DNA from: Selenomonas sp963544755
Lineage (GTDB): Bacteria; Bacillota; Negativicutes; Selenomonadales; Selenomonadaceae
Reading direction: 5' to 3'
Assembly (NCBI GenBank): GCA_963544755.1
Contig: CAUUGH010000001.1
Location: forward strand, 66,067-130,066
DNA length: 64,000 bases
A model generated the notes under the pieces. That model was given only the letters and a program-made list of their open reading frames with translations, made no database searches and was not told where the DNA came from. Below, piece after piece: positions 1 to 9,370 of this stretch. Each line of letters begins with the position of its first letter. Position 1 is the first letter of the stretch. The position numbers and the translations under genes were made by a program.

Positions 1-928
1 GAAAAGATTGTATTCTTGCACATTCGCGGACAGTAGGGACACGGTTATACTTATAATGAAAGTGATGCCTATGTCCGGTATCAATCGTTGGGGCTGGGTG
101 AGCATCTGGAAATCTAGTCCATGCAATATGAAAATTACGAGTATTTTTTAATTCTTCAGGAAGATTTTTATAGTTACCTCCAGCTGGTACGAGCGATATT
201 ATATGTTTTACTTTTTCGGAGTGATTTGCAGCAATATGATTGTAGACTGCTTTTGAATGTTTACGCATTATCTTTTGGTAATTATTACGCGCCGGCGTTT
301 CGTACTGCATTTTTTCTAAGCCGAGTGAGTCAATAAGTGGCGGCAGATCGGATAATGCCATTTCACAAGAAATATATTTTTTATTTTTTAGGGGAAATTC
401 AAATTCTCCTTTTTTATAACCAACAAATATAACTCTCTTACGAATTTGTGGCACACCATAATCTGCCGCACATAGAATTTTATATTCGATTTTATAGCCC
501 ATATCCGAAAATTTTTCTATTATACTGTCTTTTATTTTTCCGCCGAAAAGACCTACAAGACCAGGTACATTTTCTATAACAAATGCCCTTGGACGTATTT
601 CGTCCACTAGTCGAATATATGAAAGATATAGCTTATTTCTAGGATCGTCAAATTTTCGCAATCCTGATAACGACATTCCTTGGCATGGTGGTCCACCTAT
701 AATTACATCAATATGGACGTTTCCTATAATGGGTTTTATGTTTTCTTGATATGTAATCTTTGTTATATCTTCACAAATTTTTTTAGCTCCCTTATGGTTA
801 AAGGTAAATGTTTCTAATGCTTTTGCGTCGTTATCGATCCCTAAAAGAATATCATAGCCGGCTTTTTTAAAACCAAGCGATAGCCCTCCTGCACCACAGA
901 ATAAATCTATGGTTTTTAGTTTAGACAC
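1..928 (-). CDS. DNA (cytosine-5-)-methyltransferase, truncated by window edge
   Basis: Methylates cytosine C5 in DNA, probably as part of a restriction-modification system or as a solitary modification enzyme. Reading the minus strand from GTG at 928 (AAGGAAAAG upstream) gives an open frame that runs off position 1. It shows the family motifs in order: the AdoMet site DLFCGAGGLSLGF (motif I), GGPPCQG with the catalytic Cys (motif IV), FVIENVPGL (motif VI), GVPQIRKRV (motif VIII), and RECARIQSF (motif IX) at the truncated end. About 309 codons are visible; only the C-terminal end (motif X) is missing. The gene is clearly more AT-rich than its neighbours, which suggests horizontal acquisition. 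No cognate endonuclease lies downstream of its start side; tsaD follows. The family call is firm; the recognition sequence cannot be read from sequence. Confidence 0.93.
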   Translation of the reverse strand, partial: MSKLKTIDLFCGAGGLSLGFKKAGYDILLGIDNDAKALETFTFNHKGAKKICEDITKITYQENIKPIIGNVHIDVIIGGPPCQGMSLSGLRKFDDPRNKLYLSYIRLVDEIRPRAFVIENVPGLVGLFGGKIKDSIIEKFSDMGYKIEYKILCAADYGVPQIRKRVIFVGYKKGEFEFPLKNKKYISCEMALSDLPPLIDSLGLEKMQYETPARNNYQKIMRKHSKAVYNHIAANHSEKVKHIISLVPAGGNYKNLPEELKNTRNFHIAWTRFPDAHPAPTIDTGHRHHFHYKYNRVPTVRECARIQSF

Positions 929-1019
929 TTTTTCTTTTCCTTTCTATGCGTTTTTGGCGATGTATATTTTATGCTGCTCTTATCTTTATCGTAAGCGATA
1001 GCTTTTTGATGCGAGCCGT

Positions 1020-2051
1020 TTATTTTTCGCCTACGTTAGCTAAAGAAAGGGCGGGCATGGCGTTTAAGCACAGATCAGAAAAGCTGCCGGCTCGCGCTTG
1101 GTAGTAGGCGCGACAGGCGATCATTGCTGCATTGTCTGTGCAAAGGCTTGGCTTTGGGAAGTAAAATGCTGTAGCATTTTTGGCTGTTTCTTGCAGGAGT
1201 CTTTTTTTTAGTGCGCCGTTTGCTGCGACGCCGCCTGCTAAAACGAGCGTTTTTAGCCCTGTTTCTTGAAGCGCTGCCAATGATTTTTGCACTAGTGTTT
1301 CGATGACGGCGTTTTGAAAAGAGGCAGCGACGTCGGCGGCGTTTATTTCTTTCTTTTTTAGTTTCATCGAATTTAAATAGTTTAAGACGGCAGATTTTAA
1401 GCCGCTGAAGCTAAATTCGTAGTTTCCGCCAGTCTCTAAGGCACGCGGAAAGTCGATGGCTGCACTGTTGCCTTTTTTTGCCAGTTGCTCGATCATAGGT
1501 CCTCCGGGGTAAGCTAGCCCTAGCACGCGAGCTACTTTGTCAAAGGCTTCGCCGGCTGCGTCATCTCTTGTTTGCCCGAGCAGGCTAAAGCGGTTATAAT
1601 CAGCGACATGGACGAGCGCCGTATGTCCGCCGGATGCGACGAGGGCGATAAAGGGTGGTTTAAGATCCGGCGCACTCAAAAAATTGGCAAAGATATGCCC
1701 TTCTAAATGGTTTACGCCGATAAGCGGCACGCCAAGTGAAAAGCAAAGGGCTTTTGCGGCACAGACGCCGACGAGTAAAGCGCCGGCAAGCCCTGGACCA
1801 TAGGTGACGGCTATTTGATCTATGGCATCTTTCGTGATACCGGCTTTTTTTAGTGCTGTATCAATGACGGGCAGGATATGCACGATATGACAGCGCGAGG
1901 CGATTTCAGGTACGACGCCGCCATATTTTTGGTGTACGGGGATTTGTGTTGCTATGATGTTTGATAGGATTTTTCGCCCACCGCATAAGACGGCAGCTGC
2001 TGTTTCGTCGCAGCTCGTTTCGATGGCAAGGGTCAAGATGTTTTCATTCAT
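1020..2051 (-). CDS. tsaD: tRNA N6-threonylcarbamoyladenosine transferase TsaD
   Basis: Transfers the threonylcarbamoyl group from threonylcarbamoyl-AMP to A37 of ANN-decoding tRNAs, working with TsaB and TsaE in the cytoplasm. The ASKHA-fold protein begins MNENILTLAIETSCDETA, has the metal-binding HLEGH motif around residue 115 and the nucleotide-site VASGGHTAL. The start at 2051 gives 343 aa, the usual length; an AGGAG lies just upstream, whereas the longer frame to 2093 only adds non-homologous residues. The first codons overlap the rimI stop by 8 bases, so the two are translationally coupled. It is the last gene of a minus-strand run that also encodes TsaE and TsaB, giving three of the four t6A pathway proteins in one operon; TsaC/TsaC2 is not in the window. 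Confidence 0.97.
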   Translation of the reverse strand: MNENILTLAIETSCDETAAAVLCGGRKILSNIIATQIPVHQKYGGVVPEIASRCHIVHILPVIDTALKKAGITKDAIDQIAVTYGPGLAGALLVGVCAAKALCFSLGVPLIGVNHLEGHIFANFLSAPDLKPPFIALVASGGHTALVHVADYNRFSLLGQTRDDAAGEAFDKVARVLGLAYPGGPMIEQLAKKGNSAAIDFPRALETGGNYEFSFSGLKSAVLNYLNSMKLKKKEINAADVAASFQNAVIETLVQKSLAALQETGLKTLVLAGGVAANGALKKRLLQETAKNATAFYFPKPSLCTDNAAMIACRAYYQARAGSFSDLCLNAMPALSLANVGEK

Positions 2052-2541
2052 GGCGCACATCTCCTTTTTTTGCTGCCGTAGAAGATGCGGCAAGTGTTGC
2101 TTTTATATTTGTGTTCCAAAGGATTTCGGCATCTTCATCGTTATCTGTATAATAATGCGGTCTTTTGCCGACGCTTCTAAAGTCTAGCTTTTTATAAAGC
2201 GCCAGTGCAGCTTTGTTTGAAGGGCGTACTTCAAGCGTCATGCTGCGTATGCCGCGCTTATAGGCTATTTTCATCAGCGTGAGCAGTAGTCTGCTGCCTA
2301 GCCCTTGTCGCTGCATCTTAGGCAAGATGGCGACGTTTGTTATATGCCCTTCTTCGCCGAGCAGCCAAATGCCGACATAGCCGACGATTTTATGATTTTT
2401 TAGCACCAGCAGATAGTATGCTGCTTCTTCTTTTGCCTCACGCCAAAATGATTCGCGTGACCATGGCAGCAAAAAGCAGGCGCGTTCTACTTTTTCGATC
2501 ATAGCGGCATCTTCTGGCAGCATTTTGCGAAATGTCAGCAT
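2044..2541 (-). CDS. rimI: Ribosomal-protein-alanine N-acetyltransferase RimI
   Basis: GNAT-fold acetyltransferase of the RimI type, which N-terminally acetylates ribosomal protein S18 from acetyl-CoA. The 165-aa product shows the acetyl-CoA pyrophosphate loop QRQGLGSRLLLTLM around residue 78, followed by LEVRPSNKAALALYKKLDF, the usual RimI motif B region. ATG at 2541 is preceded by AGAGG. It overlaps tsaB by 7 bases and tsaD by 8, and the tsaB-rimI-tsaD order is standard in Firmicutes. The last 15 or so residues (after NTNIKATL) are a lysine/alanine-rich tail not expected to contribute to catalysis. Confidence 0.94.
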   Translation of the reverse strand: MLTFRKMLPEDAAMIEKVERACFLLPWSRESFWREAKEEAAYYLLVLKNHKIVGYVGIWLLGEEGHITNVAILPKMQRQGLGSRLLLTLMKIAYKRGIRSMTLEVRPSNKAALALYKKLDFRSVGKRPHYYTDNDEDAEILWNTNIKATLAASSTAAKKGDVRHE

Positions 2542-3260
2542 GGCGCAGCCTCTTTTTTTAGCGCACCATGACGTTTTTCAAAAAGAACTTCTGCCTCGGA
2601 GCGGCGCAGGTAAAACGGCTCTAGCGTCATAGGATCGTCACTTTCGCCTGCTAAAAGCCGCAAGCGTGCAAGCCATGCGACGTGTGAGGCGCGTGCTGTC
2701 AAAAGATGTGCAGGTGCGATCGTGACGTTTGCCGGCAGATCGCCAAGCTTTGCCAATTTTTTCTGCACGATTTCACCTGTTAAAAGCACCGGCTTTTTTA
2801 TACGCGCCGCTTCAGCGATCACTTCGGCATAAGGTGCGACGCGCACCGGTCGTACTTCGTGCAAGTTGGCATCTTGCCACTTGTAAAGCCCTATATAAGC
2901 GTTGTCTTTTTGTGCATCCATCAAGGCGAGGGTATAGATGTTTGGTAAGGGAAAAGAAAGTGCGAGCGCAGCTAAAGTCGAGACGGCAACCAGCGGAATA
3001 GAAAGAGCGTAGGCGATCATCTTTGCCGTCGAAAGCCCGATGCGAAGCCCTGTAAAAGAGCCAGGGCCAATGCTCAAGGCGATGGCAGACAGCGAAGTTT
3101 TTTCGATGCCGGCAAGAGAAAGTGCCGTTTTTATATGTAAAAGCAGCGTTTGGGAATGTGTGCGACCTGCTTCTATTAAAATTTCTGCCAAAAGTTCGTT
3201 TTCGCGTACGATAGCAACGCTAGATACGGAGCTTGCTGTATCAATCGCTAGAATTGACAA
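2535..3260 (-). CDS. tsaB: tRNA threonylcarbamoyladenosine biosynthesis protein TsaB
   Basis: Non-catalytic partner that scaffolds the TsaD-TsaE complex for t6A37 synthesis. The 241-aa protein opens with the ASKHA phosphate-1-like motif LAIDTASSVSSVAI and has the diagnostic IGPGSFTGLRIGLSTAK near residue 66. The start codon is TTG at 3260, placed about 10 bases after a GAGGAG; no ATG alternative fits. It overlaps the end of tsaE by 20 bases and the start of rimI by 7, so the run is a tightly coupled operon. The C-terminal region is longer than the minimal fold but normal for Firmicutes TsaB. Confidence 0.95.
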   Translation of the reverse strand: MSILAIDTASSVSSVAIVRENELLAEILIEAGRTHSQTLLLHIKTALSLAGIEKTSLSAIALSIGPGSFTGLRIGLSTAKMIAYALSIPLVAVSTLAALALSFPLPNIYTLALMDAQKDNAYIGLYKWQDANLHEVRPVRVAPYAEVIAEAARIKKPVLLTGEIVQKKLAKLGDLPANVTIAPAHLLTARASHVAWLARLRLLAGESDDPMTLEPFYLRRSEAEVLFEKRHGALKKEAAPC

Positions 3261-3777
3261 TTTTTTTCATCTCCTCAAAAAAAGGTTTAAGACGTGTGCC
3301 TGTCAGCGATATTTGTAAAGAGCGCCACATCTCTTCGTAGCCGGACGTGTCTGGCGTGGGCGTGGCTGCATCTGCTTTTACAGGTGATATACGCTTTATG
3401 GCAATATGCACATAATCTTTTGGCATTTCTTCGGGGAATTTATCGAACCACTCGATGACGATGATGCTTTTTAGATCTTCTGTATATTCATAAAACCCGA
3501 TGTCATAAAGTTCTTCGGCAACTGTTAAACGATAGAGATCAAAATGTAAAATACGAATTTTTCCTCCATATATATTGAGTAAATTAAAAGTCGGACTCGT
3601 CACCTCGCCTAAAAAGCCTAAGCCGCGTGCTAAACCGCGTACGAAAAGTGTCTTTCCTGCGCCTAGATCGCCTGAGAGGGCAAAGACTGCGCCACGAGGA
3701 CAGATCGCCCCGATGCGCTTGGCGATGGCTGTTGTTTTTGCAGGCGATGGTGTGTTTATTGTAAAAATATCGATCAC
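3241..3777 (-). CDS. tsaE: tRNA threonylcarbamoyladenosine biosynthesis ATPase TsaE
   Basis: ATPase that drives turnover of the TsaBD complex in t6A synthesis. It carries Walker A GDLGAGKT, the family motif VTSPTFNLLNIY and HFDLYRL. The start is uncertain: a GTG at 3777 is given here, 8 bases past the thiE stop, but the AGAGGTG that contains it looks like the ribosome binding site, so translation may begin at a rare ATT at 3768. The longer TTG start at 3804 lacks a binding site. The C-terminus has a 40-residue extension, rich in Thr/Pro, then basic, beyond the usual fold of about 150 aa. It lies between thiE and tsaB. Confidence 0.93.
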   Translation of the reverse strand: MIDIFTINTPSPAKTTAIAKRIGAICPRGAVFALSGDLGAGKTLFVRGLARGLGFLGEVTSPTFNLLNIYGGKIRILHFDLYRLTVAEELYDIGFYEYTEDLKSIIVIEWFDKFPEEMPKDYVHIAIKRISPVKADAATPTPDTSGYEEMWRSLQISLTGTRLKPFFEEMKKIVNSSD

Positions 3778-3784
3778 CTCTTTT

Positions 3785-4495
3785 TTAGCTATGCCAGCTT
3801 GCAAGCAATTCCAGTGCGGCTTTTTCTACATCGTTTGCGGCTGCAACGGCTGAGATAACGAAAAAGCCTGCCGCACCGGCTTTTTTGATAGCTTTAAGAT
3901 CGCCGGCTTTTACACCGCCGCCGACGATGACGGGTATGGGCATTTTTTGGGCGAAAGCTTTGATGTCTGTAAGATCGCGCACGACGAAGCGACCGTTTTT
4001 TTCGATGCCGGCATCCGGTTTTGATGCTGTGTGATGCAATGGGCCGGTGCCGATGTAGTCGGCGGCTGCTAAGTCTTTTGGCGCGATATTTGGCAGATCC
4101 TCTGGATGCGCTGATAGACCGATGATAGCATTTTCGCCAAGATGAATACGACAAAGATGCGCCGCGATGTCTTTTTGCCCCACATGAACGCCTGCGACGG
4201 CGATGCCTGCCGCTCGCGCCGCAAGAGCTACATCAAGGCGATCATTTACCAAAAGCGGCACCGTGCTCGCTTTGCCGGCTTCTTTGATCGCTTGTGCTGC
4301 TTCTTTTAAAAGCGAGATTTGCGTGCGTGCGTCAGTGTCTTTAGCGCGAAGCTGTACCATGGTAAAGCCGGATGCTACGGCAGCTTTTATGATCTTAGAG
4401 ATGTTTCGCCCCTTCGTATCGTTAGGACCGATGACGAGATAGGCTGTGACGGAAAAAGGGGGGCGTGCGTTAGTATTTTGTAAGGGAAAATCCAT
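3785..4495 (-). CDS. thiE: Thiamine-phosphate synthase ThiE
   Basis: Condenses hydroxymethylpyrimidine pyrophosphate with the thiazole phosphate to make thiamine monophosphate. The 236-aa TIM-barrel shows MVQLRAKDTDAR (substrate Arg/Lys), LLVNDRLDVA, GVHVGQKD, GLSAH, ADYIGTGPLHHTASKPDA and the phosphate-binding PVIVGGG near the C-terminus. The start at 4495 follows AAGGAG by 9 bases; the upstream in-frame extension to 4615 overlaps comF and is not homologous. No other thiamine genes are nearby, so this member is separated from the rest of the pathway. It lies about 50 bases downstream of comF in the same operon. Confidence 0.93.
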   Translation of the reverse strand: MDFPLQNTNARPPFSVTAYLVIGPNDTKGRNISKIIKAAVASGFTMVQLRAKDTDARTQISLLKEAAQAIKEAGKASTVPLLVNDRLDVALAARAAGIAVAGVHVGQKDIAAHLCRIHLGENAIIGLSAHPEDLPNIAPKDLAAADYIGTGPLHHTASKPDAGIEKNGRFVVRDLTDIKAFAQKMPIPVIVGGGVKAGDLKAIKKAGAAGFFVISAVAAANDVEKAALELLASWHS

Positions 4496-4544
4496 GAAAG
4501 TCGCTCCTTTTTGCCGATTTTGCTGCAAGTTTATCGGTATTTTT

Positions 4545-5222
4545 TTAGCTGCGGTCGCTTGCCAGCACCAGCGCATAGATAGAAGCGGCGCCGGCTTGTT
4601 TAAGAACGTCTGCACAAGCAGAAAGTGTCGCGCCTGTCGTCAATATGTCGTCAAGCAGCAAGATGCGTTTAGCGTAGATTTGTTCTTTGGCAGCTTTATC
4701 GCAAAGAGCAAAGGCGCCGCGCACGTTTTTTATGCGAGCTTTTTTAGTTAAGCTATATTGTGGGCTAGTCGCACGCGTTCTCTTGAGTGGTTGAAAAATG
4801 GGAATATGCTGCTCTTTTACCCAGTCGGCAAAGATCCGTTCTGTTTGGTTAAAGCCGCGTTCTTTTTGTCGTGTGGCATAAAGCGGCAAAAAAACGGCAT
4901 AATCTACAGATAAAAGCTCTGCCGGCAGCTTCGCTGCTTTTAATGCTGTATAAATAAAGGGCAGGGTGCTACTTTTACCGCGATATTTCAGATCGCGTAT
5001 TAAAGCGCCGAGTGCGTCTTTATATGTGCCGATAGCCCATGCGTCGGTTAGCGCTGTTTCTTGATAAAGCGCCAGGCGATGCGGTCTTACAGCGCGCGAA
5101 AGACAAGGCGCACACCAATCGCCGCGTCTTTTGACATAAGCTTTGCATAAAGGACAATAAGAAGCAAAGATCAAAGACACGCCGGCATCGTAAAGGGCGA
5201 AAAGCCACGCTAAATTTATCAA
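4545..5222 (-). CDS. comF: ComF family protein (phosphoribosyltransferase-like)
   Basis: ComF/GntX family protein: an N-terminal zinc-binding region (CPLC at residues 23-26, then CAPC) followed by a type I phosphoribosyltransferase fold with the PRPP loop ILLLDDILTTGAT near residue 190. ComF proteins take part in DNA uptake for transformation in competent bacteria; the exact reaction is not established. The 225-aa product starts at a TTG that overlaps the recD2 stop (TTGA), so it is translationally coupled to recD2. The pairing of a DNA helicase gene with comF suggests DNA processing, but competence is not demonstrated by this window. Confidence 0.9.
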   Translation of the reverse strand: MINLAWLFALYDAGVSLIFASYCPLCKAYVKRRGDWCAPCLSRAVRPHRLALYQETALTDAWAIGTYKDALGALIRDLKYRGKSSTLPFIYTALKAAKLPAELLSVDYAVFLPLYATRQKERGFNQTERIFADWVKEQHIPIFQPLKRTRATSPQYSLTKKARIKNVRGAFALCDKAAKEQIYAKRILLLDDILTTGATLSACADVLKQAGAASIYALVLASDRS

Positions 5223-7399
5223 GAAAGCAGCGGATTTTCGCCATCCGCGCCGACTAGACGCTCGGCAAGCAGGCTGTAGCGTCGCCGCGTCTTATCGTTA
5301 GATATTGCTTGATATAGCGCCGCTTTTTTGCCGAGCAGCACGACTTTTTGGCGTGCGCGTGTTACTGCTGTGTAAAGAAGGGTTCTTTGCAGCATGATGC
5401 GGTGCGAAAAAACGAGCGGCAAGATGATTACGGGATATTCGCTGCCTTGGCTCTTATGAACGCTCATGGCGTAGGCAAGCGTTAGCTGATGTAGCTCGTT
5501 TGGCTTGTAAGTTGCCGTAAGATCGTCTAAATAGCGCACTGATACGCCATCTGTCGACACGTCGTAAATAAAGCCGATATCGCCATTAAATACACCCTTG
5601 GTGTAGTCGTTTTTCATCTGCATGACCTTATCGCCGACACGAAAGGTCGTCGCTGCGCCGCTAAACTCCGCTTTTTCTGGCGCAGGCGGATTAAGCGCCG
5701 CCTGTAAGAGCCTATTTAGATTGTCAACGCCGCACGGCATACGGTGCATGGGTGAAAGCACCTGCACCGCTTCTAAAGCATCAAAGCCCTCGCGAGGCAA
5801 TTCATCTTTACAAAGCGATACAATGCGCCGCGCCGCGCTTTCTTCGTCAGCCATCTCAAAAAACTCAAAGTCGCCGCCAATGTAAACTTTGGGCATAAAA
5901 CCGCGATTGATCGCGTGCGCGTTCAAAATAATCGTACCTTCCCCACTTTGACGAAAGACCTCTTGTAAGCGTACGCTTGGCACAACTTTTGAGCGCAATA
6001 TGTCTTTTAAGACAGCGCCGGGACCTACGGCAGGGAGTTGATCGACATCGCCGACTAAGACGACACGCCCCCCTTCCGGTACAGCATCTAAAAAATGCTC
6101 CATCAGCACAATATCCATCATCGACACTTCGTCTAAAATGACGGCATCAGCTGTAAGCGGTGCATCTGCATTCTTTTCAAAAAGGCTAGCCCCATCAGCG
6201 TCGATGCCTTGCGCCCCTAAGAGCCGATGTACTGTTTCGGCTCTTCGTCCCGTCGCTTCTGAAAGACGCTTTGCCGCCCGTCCCGTCGGCGCACCTAAAA
6301 GTACACTAAGCCCTTGACTTTCTAAGACGGCGATCATGGCGCGAATGACTGTCGTCTTGCCTGTGCCAGGGCCTCCTGTCAGCACGAACACTGCATGATT
6401 TAACATAGCGGCGATGGCCTTACGCTGCTCAACGGCGAGCGTTATGGCGGCTTTTTTTTCTAAATCTGCAACAATCGCTGCCGCATCATCTTCTTTTAGC
6501 ACCATCTTTTTTTGCTGCAAGAAAAAAAGAATCTCTGCCGTACGCTTTTCTGCGCGATAAAGCCACGAAGGATAAATAAACGTATCGGCGCCGATTTCTT
6601 CAATAAAGAGCTTTTCAGCGGCGATTTGTGCATCTAAGACACGGCGCACATCATCGGCATCTACTTCTAAGAGTTTTGCGCTATGCTCTATCAAGGGGGC
6701 TTTTGGCATAAAGCAATGTCCTTGCTGTGCTATTTGATAAAGCGCGTGGTCGATGCCGGCTATGATGCGCTCTTTGCTGTTTTTGGCAATGCCGGTACTT
6801 TTGGCAATCGCATCTGCCGTTAAAAAGCCGATACCGCTGATGTCACGCGCCAGTCGGTAGGGATGATTTTTCATTACCTCAACGGCAAAAGAGCTATATT
6901 TTTCAAATATACGAGCGCCATACGCGCCTGATATGCCGTGCGTTTCAAGCCACAGCATGACCTCTCGCATCTCTGATTGCTCTACATAAGAGGCATGAAT
7001 CTTTGCGGCGAGATTTTTGCCGATGCCTGTGACCTCTATAAGCTGTGTGGGCTTTTTTTCGATTATCAAGAGAGTATCTTTGCCGAATTTTTGCACTAAG
7101 CGATGCGCCATCGCCTTGCCGACGCCTAAAATCGCACCTGAGGCGAGGAAACGCTCGATCCCTTTTAGGCTCGTCGGTGCTTTGACATGAACGCTTGTCG
7201 CCTTAAACTGCTCGCCAAAGCGCCGATGGCGCACCCATTCGCCTGTAAGCGTCAACTCTTGTCCGATGAGCGGCGCCGGTGCGTTTGCCGTCACCGTCAC
7301 CAAAGTGCGCTGCTTAGATGACTTTAGGCGAAAGACGCAAAATTCTCCTTTAGGCGCAGCAAAGACGATATTTTCCACCGTCCCTTCAAGCGATCTCAT
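5219..7399 (-). CDS. recD2: SF1B DNA helicase RecD2
   Basis: RecD2/YrrC type 5'-3' DNA helicase of bacteria, usually acting without RecBC, in DNA repair and replication-fork maintenance. The 726-aa protein has an N-terminal OB-like domain, helix-hairpin-helix repeats (IEVTGIGKNLAAKI, ISGIGFLTADAIA), Walker A LTGGPGTGKTTVI near residue 340, Walker B VILDEVSMMD, and helicase motifs V/VI AMSVHKSQGSEYP and YTAVTRARQKV. Length and architecture fit the RecD2 family rather than the shorter RecD of RecBCD. ATG at 7399 follows AGGAGG. It lies 30 bases after the ABC-F gene and overlaps comF by 4 bases. Confidence 0.96.
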   Translation of the reverse strand: MRSLEGTVENIVFAAPKGEFCVFRLKSSKQRTLVTVTANAPAPLIGQELTLTGEWVRHRRFGEQFKATSVHVKAPTSLKGIERFLASGAILGVGKAMAHRLVQKFGKDTLLIIEKKPTQLIEVTGIGKNLAAKIHASYVEQSEMREVMLWLETHGISGAYGARIFEKYSSFAVEVMKNHPYRLARDISGIGFLTADAIAKSTGIAKNSKERIIAGIDHALYQIAQQGHCFMPKAPLIEHSAKLLEVDADDVRRVLDAQIAAEKLFIEEIGADTFIYPSWLYRAEKRTAEILFFLQQKKMVLKEDDAAAIVADLEKKAAITLAVEQRKAIAAMLNHAVFVLTGGPGTGKTTVIRAMIAVLESQGLSVLLGAPTGRAAKRLSEATGRRAETVHRLLGAQGIDADGASLFEKNADAPLTADAVILDEVSMMDIVLMEHFLDAVPEGGRVVLVGDVDQLPAVGPGAVLKDILRSKVVPSVRLQEVFRQSGEGTIILNAHAINRGFMPKVYIGGDFEFFEMADEESAARRIVSLCKDELPREGFDALEAVQVLSPMHRMPCGVDNLNRLLQAALNPPAPEKAEFSGAATTFRVGDKVMQMKNDYTKGVFNGDIGFIYDVSTDGVSVRYLDDLTATYKPNELHQLTLAYAMSVHKSQGSEYPVIILPLVFSHRIMLQRTLLYTAVTRARQKVVLLGKKAALYQAISNDKTRRRYSLLAERLVGADGENPLLS

Positions 7400-7429
7400 A
7401 ATACACCTCCTAGCGCGTGCAAAGCGTCT

Positions 7430-9370
7430 CTAGTCAAAAAGCATCTCCCAGCTTTCGTAGCACTCGTCAAGCTCTTTTTCTTTTGAAGCGTAAAGTAAAG
7501 CGATCGCAGCGCTCTTTTTTGGATCGCTTTGTACTTTAGAGTCATTCATCTCAAATTCCAATCCCTTTAGCTCTGCCTCTTTCATGGCGATCTCCGCCTC
7601 TTTTCGTGCAATCATCTCGCGGCGTTTGGCATCAGAAAGAGTCGCTAGGCGTAAACTTTGCTCTTTGCCGGTCGCCGCATTCTTTTTTGTAAGCGTTTGG
7701 TAAGCGTACGGCATCGTTTTTTTTGGTGCATCGACAGCCTTTTTCTTAGCGTTTGGCGATTTTTCTTTTGCTACTTTATAAACTTCTTTTTTCGGCAAAT
7801 TCTTCTTTACGCGATAATAGCTATAATTACCTTCATATTCTTTTAGTCTGCCGTCTTTTAGCTCTATCGTCTTATTAGTGACCTTATCAAGAAAATAGCG
7901 ATCATGAGAAACGACGATGAACGCGCCTGAAAATGCTGCCAAAGCCTTTTCTACAGCCTCACGGGCAGCAATATCTAAATGGTTCGTCGGCTCGTCGAGC
8001 ACGAGGAAATTTGCGCCCGTTAGCATAAGTTTTAAAAAGGTAAGCCGCGCTTTTTCACCGCCTGAAAGATCGCCGATGCGGCGAAATACATCGTCGCCAT
8101 GAAAGAAAAACGCGCCAAGGTATTTACGCGCCCTATCTTCGGCGATGCCAAAAGCAGCGTTTAATTCATCTAGCAACGTATTTTCAAAATTTAGACCTTC
8201 ATGCTGCTGCGAAAAATAACCGATTTTTACGCGGCTTCCGATTTTTACGCGACCTGCGGTCGGCTTTAGATCACCTAAGAGTATGCGTAGCAACGTCGTC
8301 TTGCCGGCGCCGTTTGCCCCGACGATAGCGCAGGCATCTTGACGGCGCACGAGAAAAGACGCTTTAAAAAGCACCGTCTGCTCGCCAAAGCTAAAGCTAA
8401 CATCGTCTAGCTCTGCTACACGCTCGGCGCACTCAGAGGGCGAAGGAAAGCAAAAGCTTTTAAAACGTGCAGCTTCTTCTTCCGGTACGATAAGGTCTAA
8501 ACGGCGAAGCTGACTTTCGCGTCCTCGCGCCTGTTTCGCCTTGATGCCGGCGCGATAACGACTGATATATGCTTTCGTGCGGCGAATATGCTCTTGCTGC
8601 TTTTCATAAGCGGTGCGAAGCGATTTTTGCCGCTCATCATGCACTTTTTTAAAATAGGTGTAGTTACCGGCGTATGCCGTTACTTTACCGCCTCTAAGGT
8701 AAAGAATATTAGTCGCCACGCGATCTAAAAAGAAGCGATCATGGGAAATAAGCACAACGCCGCCCTTATACTCGCGCAAAAATTCCTCAAGCCACTCGAT
8801 CATCTGTATATCTAAATGATTCGTCGGCTCATCGAGAAAAAGAAAATCAGGCGCGCGCAAAAGAGCTTTAGCAAGACAAATGCGCGTTCGCTGACCGCCT
8901 GAAAAATGGCGCACATCCTTGGAAAAATCATCTTTTGTAAAACCTAGACCGAAAGCCACTCGACGGATTTGACTTTCCAACGAATAGCCGCCCAAATGCT
9001 CGAACTCGTCTGCGATGCGCCCGTATAGTAAAAGCTGCGCTGCCTCGCCGCTAGCTTCGATCGCCTGCTCTAAGACGCGCTTTTTTTCGCCAAGCGCTAT
9101 GACATCGGCAAAAACGCGGCGCAACTCATCATATAGCGTACCTTCGCCAAACGTCGCCTGCTGCTCGACATAGCCGATCACCGCACCGTCGTCAAACTGC
9201 ACCTTGCCGGCATCTACATCCTCTTTACCTAACAGACAGCGCAGCAAAGTCGTCTTGCCGGCGCCGTTTGCACCAACTAAGCCCACACGCTCGCCTAAGC
9301 GAATTTCAAACGACACATCACGAAAAATTTCTTGTATACCAAAAGCTTTAGAAAGACCGATTACTTTCAT
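7430..9370 (-). CDS. ABC-F family ATP-binding protein
   Basis: Soluble ABC-F ATPase that probably acts on the ribosome rather than in transport. The 646-aa protein has two nucleotide-binding domains: Walker A GANGAGKTTLLRCLLG near residue 36 with signature FSGGQRTRICLAKALL and Walker B FLFLDEPTNHLD, then the second set GANGAGKTTLLRILLG, LSGGEKARL, FLVLDEPTNHLD. The inter-domain linker (HDERQKSLRTAYEKQQEHIR region) is the P-site tRNA interaction motif of the family. The C-terminal 110 residues are Lys/Glu-rich and probably coiled coil, as in YdiF/Uup-like members. There are no membrane segments. Whether it gives antibiotic protection or is a housekeeping factor cannot be told from sequence. 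First gene of the minus-strand run. Confidence 0.94.
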   Translation of the reverse strand: MKVIGLSKAFGIQEIFRDVSFEIRLGERVGLVGANGAGKTTLLRCLLGKEDVDAGKVQFDDGAVIGYVEQQATFGEGTLYDELRRVFADVIALGEKKRVLEQAIEASGEAAQLLLYGRIADEFEHLGGYSLESQIRRVAFGLGFTKDDFSKDVRHFSGGQRTRICLAKALLRAPDFLFLDEPTNHLDIQMIEWLEEFLREYKGGVVLISHDRFFLDRVATNILYLRGGKVTAYAGNYTYFKKVHDERQKSLRTAYEKQQEHIRRTKAYISRYRAGIKAKQARGRESQLRRLDLIVPEEEAARFKSFCFPSPSECAERVAELDDVSFSFGEQTVLFKASFLVRRQDACAIVGANGAGKTTLLRILLGDLKPTAGRVKIGSRVKIGYFSQQHEGLNFENTLLDELNAAFGIAEDRARKYLGAFFFHGDDVFRRIGDLSGGEKARLTFLKLMLTGANFLVLDEPTNHLDIAAREAVEKALAAFSGAFIVVSHDRYFLDKVTNKTIELKDGRLKEYEGNYSYYRVKKNLPKKEVYKVAKEKSPNAKKKAVDAPKKTMPYAYQTLTKKNAATGKEQSLRLATLSDAKRREMIARKEAEIAMKEAELKGLEFEMNDSKVQSDPKKSAAIALLYASKEKELDECYESWEMLFD

